Shown: piece by piece, positions 61,935-64,000 of the stretch
Layout: each line of letters starts with the position of its first letter
Numbering within the stretch: position 1 is the stretch's first letter
Source: an uncultured bacterium
GTDB lineage: Bacteria > Bacillota > Clostridia > Lachnospirales > Lachnospiraceae
Direction: 5' to 3'
NCBI GenBank assembly: GCA_948467735.1
Contig: CAOKFN010000014.1
Coordinates: 1 to 64,000, forward strand
DNA length: 64,000 nt
Translations under genes and position numbers: made by a program
The notes under the pieces: generated by a model
Seen by the model: only the letters and a program-made list of their open reading frames with translations
Database searches by the model: none
Told to the model about the DNA's origin: nothing

Positions 61935-63311
61935 TCACTTTTTCTCTGGGAATTCACTTTCCTTTTGAATTCCGCCTTCCTTCATTTCCCTTTTTCGAGC
62001 GCTTTCCGCCTGCATGTTCTTCCCTCTTTTAAGGACGTTCGCCGCCGTATTCTGCCTTTCCGGCATTTCCAGCCCGCAGGAGGCGCAGCGGAACATATCG
62101 CCGTCCTTCACGCCCTCGGCCCCGCATCGGCTGCACTCAGTACCGATACCCTTTCCAAATACCTCCACCAATTCGATGGAGCGCTCTTTACATTTCTGCG
62201 CAAGCCTGCTTTTCACATAGCCCTTCTGCCACATGCTCACCGAAGCGTTTATTTTCCTGTTGACGCCCGTCTTTGATACGGCGGGCAGCTTAGGGAAATA
62301 CAGCGTTCCCGGCTTCTCTGTTTCCAGCATTCGGTTGATTTCCGCGTTTATATAGGAATGAAGCGCCGTTTCCAGCCTTGCTTTTCCCGCATTGTACTTT
62401 TTCATGCCCGGGTTGTTCTTGGCGTTTCTGCGGTGGCGCGGCAGCTTCTTTCTCACGTAGTCCGTGAGGGCGGATTGATATTCCAGATATCGTTCCCCAT
62501 AGCTTGTGCCCGTGTCCGTGACAAACATGCAGCGCAGTCCCATCGCCAAGCCCCTCTGACCTTCATAGCCTGCCGGATGCTTCCTTTTTACTTCCACCGG
62601 TACGTTGATAGTGATGCTTCCTTCCTTCGGGTACAGGCGGATGAATACCTGCCTTGTATAGCGGTTGTTATCCGTAAGCGGAATGAAAAGCCTCCGGCGG
62701 CTTTCCTTCATGGAAAGATAAATTCCATGATCCGCATAGCGGTATCCCTTTGGCGACGCCGTAAATCCGTCCGCCGCATCGGTATGAGGTTTTACCAGAT
62801 GTCTGCGCACTTGTCTGCGCAGATACTGATCCAGTCTGTGGACGTCCACCCCGGCACAGAGAGTATGATATGTTTCCTTCCAGTCTCCCTCTAGTTCCGG
62901 CTCCCCGCCTGCCAGAACCGCCTCAAAACAGCGGCTTTGTTTCATGACAAAGCGCAGGTAGTGTCTGTCCTCCGGCGTCAGTTTCTCATTTTCCTTAATA
63001 TTCGCCTCAATCCTGCTCTTTGTGCGGGCCCACTGACTCTTAATATCCCCTAATGCGTCAAAGATGGAGAGATAAAAGTACACCGACGGAAGCCCCAGCC
63101 TCTCCCGCAGTCCGCTGTGGGTCATTTCGTTCTGCACCGTGTAGCCCGGATAGATTTTGGCGAGGCCCCCTATCCCTCCATAGCGGTCATAGACGAAGTT
63201 TCGGACCTTCCGGCAGTCTTCCGCGATTTCCAGAAGCCTCTCCATATCTTTTGCAGAGATTGGAACCTTGTTGTATTGATAGACTGTCTTGTATATTGTC
63301 TCCTGAGACAT
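61935..63311 (-). CDS. TnpB-like protein with all three RuvC acidic residues replaced
   Basis: 458 residues, full TnpB length. The zinc-finger is intact (CSRCGAEG...CASCGLE). The RuvC blocks are recognisable but the catalytic residues are changed: the G-I-D-L-G block reads RGLAMGLRCMFVTDTG (Asp to Ala), the V-V-E-D-L block reads TLYFPKLPAV (Glu to Pro) and the A-D-x-N-A-A-x-N block reads ERQNTAANVL (Asp to Arg). The N-terminal wedge/REC-like part reads KTVYQYNKVPISAKDMERLL. TnpB is an RNA-guided nuclease of IS605/IS607-type elements; nuclease-dead relatives (TldR) act as RNA-guided repressors. No TnpA transposase is near. GGTGG lies nine bases before the ATG. Confidence 0.8.
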   Translation of the reverse strand: MSQETIYKTVYQYNKVPISAKDMERLLEIAEDCRKVRNFVYDRYGGIGGLAKIYPGYTVQNEMTHSGLRERLGLPSVYFYLSIFDALGDIKSQWARTKSRIEANIKENEKLTPEDRHYLRFVMKQSRCFEAVLAGGEPELEGDWKETYHTLCAGVDVHRLDQYLRRQVRRHLVKPHTDAADGFTASPKGYRYADHGIYLSMKESRRRLFIPLTDNNRYTRQVFIRLYPKEGSITINVPVEVKRKHPAGYEGQRGLAMGLRCMFVTDTGTSYGERYLEYQSALTDYVRKKLPRHRRNAKNNPGMKKYNAGKARLETALHSYINAEINRMLETEKPGTLYFPKLPAVSKTGVNRKINASVSMWQKGYVKSRLAQKCKERSIELVEVFGKGIGTECSRCGAEGVKDGDMFRCASCGLEMPERQNTAANVLKRGKNMQAESARKREMKEGGIQKESEFPEKK

Positions 63312-63413
63312 CCGTCTTTTCCACCCCTGCTCTGCCGCGGCAGGCTCCGCCGCTCATCCTGTTTTCTGCTAAATTTCCTCTAAATAATAACTTTTGATAA
63401 ATCCTGCCTCCGT

Positions 63414-63449
63414 AATTTCGCAGATTGTTATAATCTGCGAAATTTTTTT
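63414..63449. repeat. 31-bp palindrome, left copy, with T run
   Basis: AATTTCGCAGATT (63414-63426), loop GTTAT, AATCTGCGAAATT (63432-63444), then T to 63449. The stem is a perfect 13 bp. It lies about 100 bases upstream of the TnpB-like start. On the plus strand it has the form of an intrinsic terminator. Confidence 0.85.
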
Positions 63450-63690
63450 AGATAATTTGAGAAAGATCGCATTTTTTGACCGACGGCCCTTCATCTTGAC
63501 CCTTTACAGACAGTTATCAGGATATCGTGACCGACGGATTTTGGCGGCGTACACTGCGGTTCCGGCATTTTATTTCGACCACTTTTTTGACCACATTTTG
63601 ATTGGAGGCAAGATTTTGCCTTCTTAAAAATGCCCTGTTTATGCGTAGTTGAGAAGAATCTCTCTGAGAAATATTAGAAAAAAATATTCT
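63450..63690. other. region between the palindromes, no supported gene
   Basis: The 77-codon plus-strand frame that covers part of this region (63394-63627) starts inside the left palindrome flank and lacks a ribosome binding site, so I do not call it. GACCGACGG occurs twice (63478 and 63529) and TTTTTTGACC twice; the meaning is unknown. Confidence 0.4.
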
Positions 63691-63694
63691 TTTC

Positions 63695-63723
63695 TTGACA
63701 AAACAAATCTTAAAATCTATAAT
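63695..63723 (+). promoter_or_regulatory. perfect consensus sigma-A promoter
   Basis: TTGACA (63695-63700), exactly 17 bases, TATAAT (63718-63723). It points rightward into a short stretch that ends in the second palindrome, so it may drive a transcript of only about 90 bases. Confidence 0.8.
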
Positions 63724-63728
63724 GAAGT

Positions 63729-63820
63729 TATCTTCAATGGCCGATATTTACTGTAGATGTGAAGATATGGCTTCCAGCTATAAAAAATTTCGCAGATTAT
63801 AACAATCTACGAAATTTTCT
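63729..63820 (+). ncRNA. putative short transcript ending in the palindrome (small RNA or 21-codon ORF)
   Basis: From the expected start (about 63730) to the T-rich end of the right palindrome is about 90 bases. It contains an ATG at 63737 with 21 codons (MADIYCRCEDMASSYKKFRR, then L and stop at 63800-63802 inside the hairpin). The ATG is almost at the transcript 5' end without a ribosome binding site, so either leaderless translation or a non-coding RNA is possible. Confidence 0.4.
63784..63818. repeat. 31-bp palindrome, right copy, inverted relative to the left one
   Basis: AATTTCGCAGATT, loop ATAAC, AATCTACGAAATT (core 63786-63816), extended by two A/T pairs at each end. It differs from the left copy by one base in the stem; the loop is its reverse complement, so the two copies are inverted, 372 bases apart. 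Confidence 0.85.
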
Positions 63821-63864
63821 AAAATATGGCTTATCATTTGTCCCGATCTCATATGCCTTTCTTT

Positions 63865-64000
63865 TCAAAAACTGATTTTCGGTTTATGCCTGTCAGATAT
63901 CCCTCTGGCAGCCTGCTGCCAGCTCTCGTCCTGAGGCTCCCTTTCCGTCAGAAAACCATATCGTCCAGATATTCCGCGCTGGAATCTCCTATTATGCTTT
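63865..64000 (-). CDS. C-terminal part of an unknown protein, cut by the window edge
   Basis: The minus strand is open for 44 codons from the right edge to a TGA at 63865-63867; the end reads YGFLTEREPQDESWQQAARG and finally KPKISF. Composition looks protein-like but nothing is recognised, and other frames in the stretch are shorter. Low confidence because of length. Confidence 0.35.
   Translation of the reverse strand, partial: KHNRRFQRGISGRYGFLTEREPQDESWQQAARGISDRHKPKISF

Noticed and set aside
63394..63627. Plus-strand 77-codon ORF near the right edge
   Set aside because: It starts just before the left palindrome and runs through a terminator-like hairpin; no ribosome binding site or family signal.
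1..64000. tRNA or rRNA genes
   Set aside because: No tRNA cloverleaf or rRNA-like sequence was noticed on either strand on reading; a tRNAscan run would be needed to exclude one formally.

Overview
The window looks like the chromosome of an anaerobic Clostridia bacterium, most likely a gut Lachnospiraceae. Supporting signs are a NiCo riboswitch ahead of a czcD-type gene, a clostridial-style S8 peptidase, an LPxTG-like anchor of the PAKTGD type, AGGAGG ribosome binding sites, and remnants of an integrative element with a VapE-like gene. Nearly every gene from 3.1 kb onward lies on the minus strand.

Layout. 0-3.3 kb: edge of a decayed mobile element (small element protein, VapE-like remnant, ECF sigma remnant) and one unclassified plus-strand gene. 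3.4-4.6 kb: cation efflux gene under a complete NiCo riboswitch with promoter and overlapping terminator. 4.8-6.8 kb: two coupled ATP-grasp ligases with their own promoter. 7.1-9.1 kb: S8 peptidase. 9.2-14.8 kb: very large wall-anchored pectinesterase-like protein whose signal peptide is out of frame with the rest across a run of nine G. 15.2-61.5 kb: a surface-glycan locus. 61.5-64 kb: a TnpB-like protein that has lost all three RuvC acidic residues, a candidate structured RNA 3' of it, and a right-edge region with paired 31-bp palindromes and a consensus promoter.

The glycan locus, read in its own direction (right to left), begins with a CDP-glycerol transferase-like protein fused to a propeller-like region, a cytidylyltransferase-oxidoreductase fusion and a glycerophosphodiesterase. 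Next come two paralogous secreted proteins with a membrane protein between them, then a DUF2284-type protein, a sugar-1-phosphate/choline-type nucleotidyltransferase and a second CDP-glycerol transferase. A four-gene ADP-heptose set follows (gmhB, gmhA, heptose kinase, heptose-1-P adenylyltransferase). The last 32 kb hold glycosyltransferases (GT2 x7, GT4, GT9-like, GT10, GT11, RgpF-like, WbsX-like), four radical SAM proteins, two HAD proteins, an FkbM methyltransferase and two TIM-barrel epimerase-like proteins.

The most striking property is that all 21 consecutive genes from 16257 to 48392 carry, at one end or in the middle, the same kind of roughly 90-110 residue Rossmann-like module (I-x-[YF]G-x-G..., then D-[NRK], G-x-P-[VI], and a hydrophobic strand before a terminal GI/GV-x-x-x-x-I). 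The catalytic domains differ completely. Below it is called the YGAG module. This suggests a multienzyme glycan assembly system held together or controlled by a common ligand-binding or docking domain (inference). No flippase, polymerase or initiating phosphoglycosyltransferase is visible, so those functions would have to lie outside the window.
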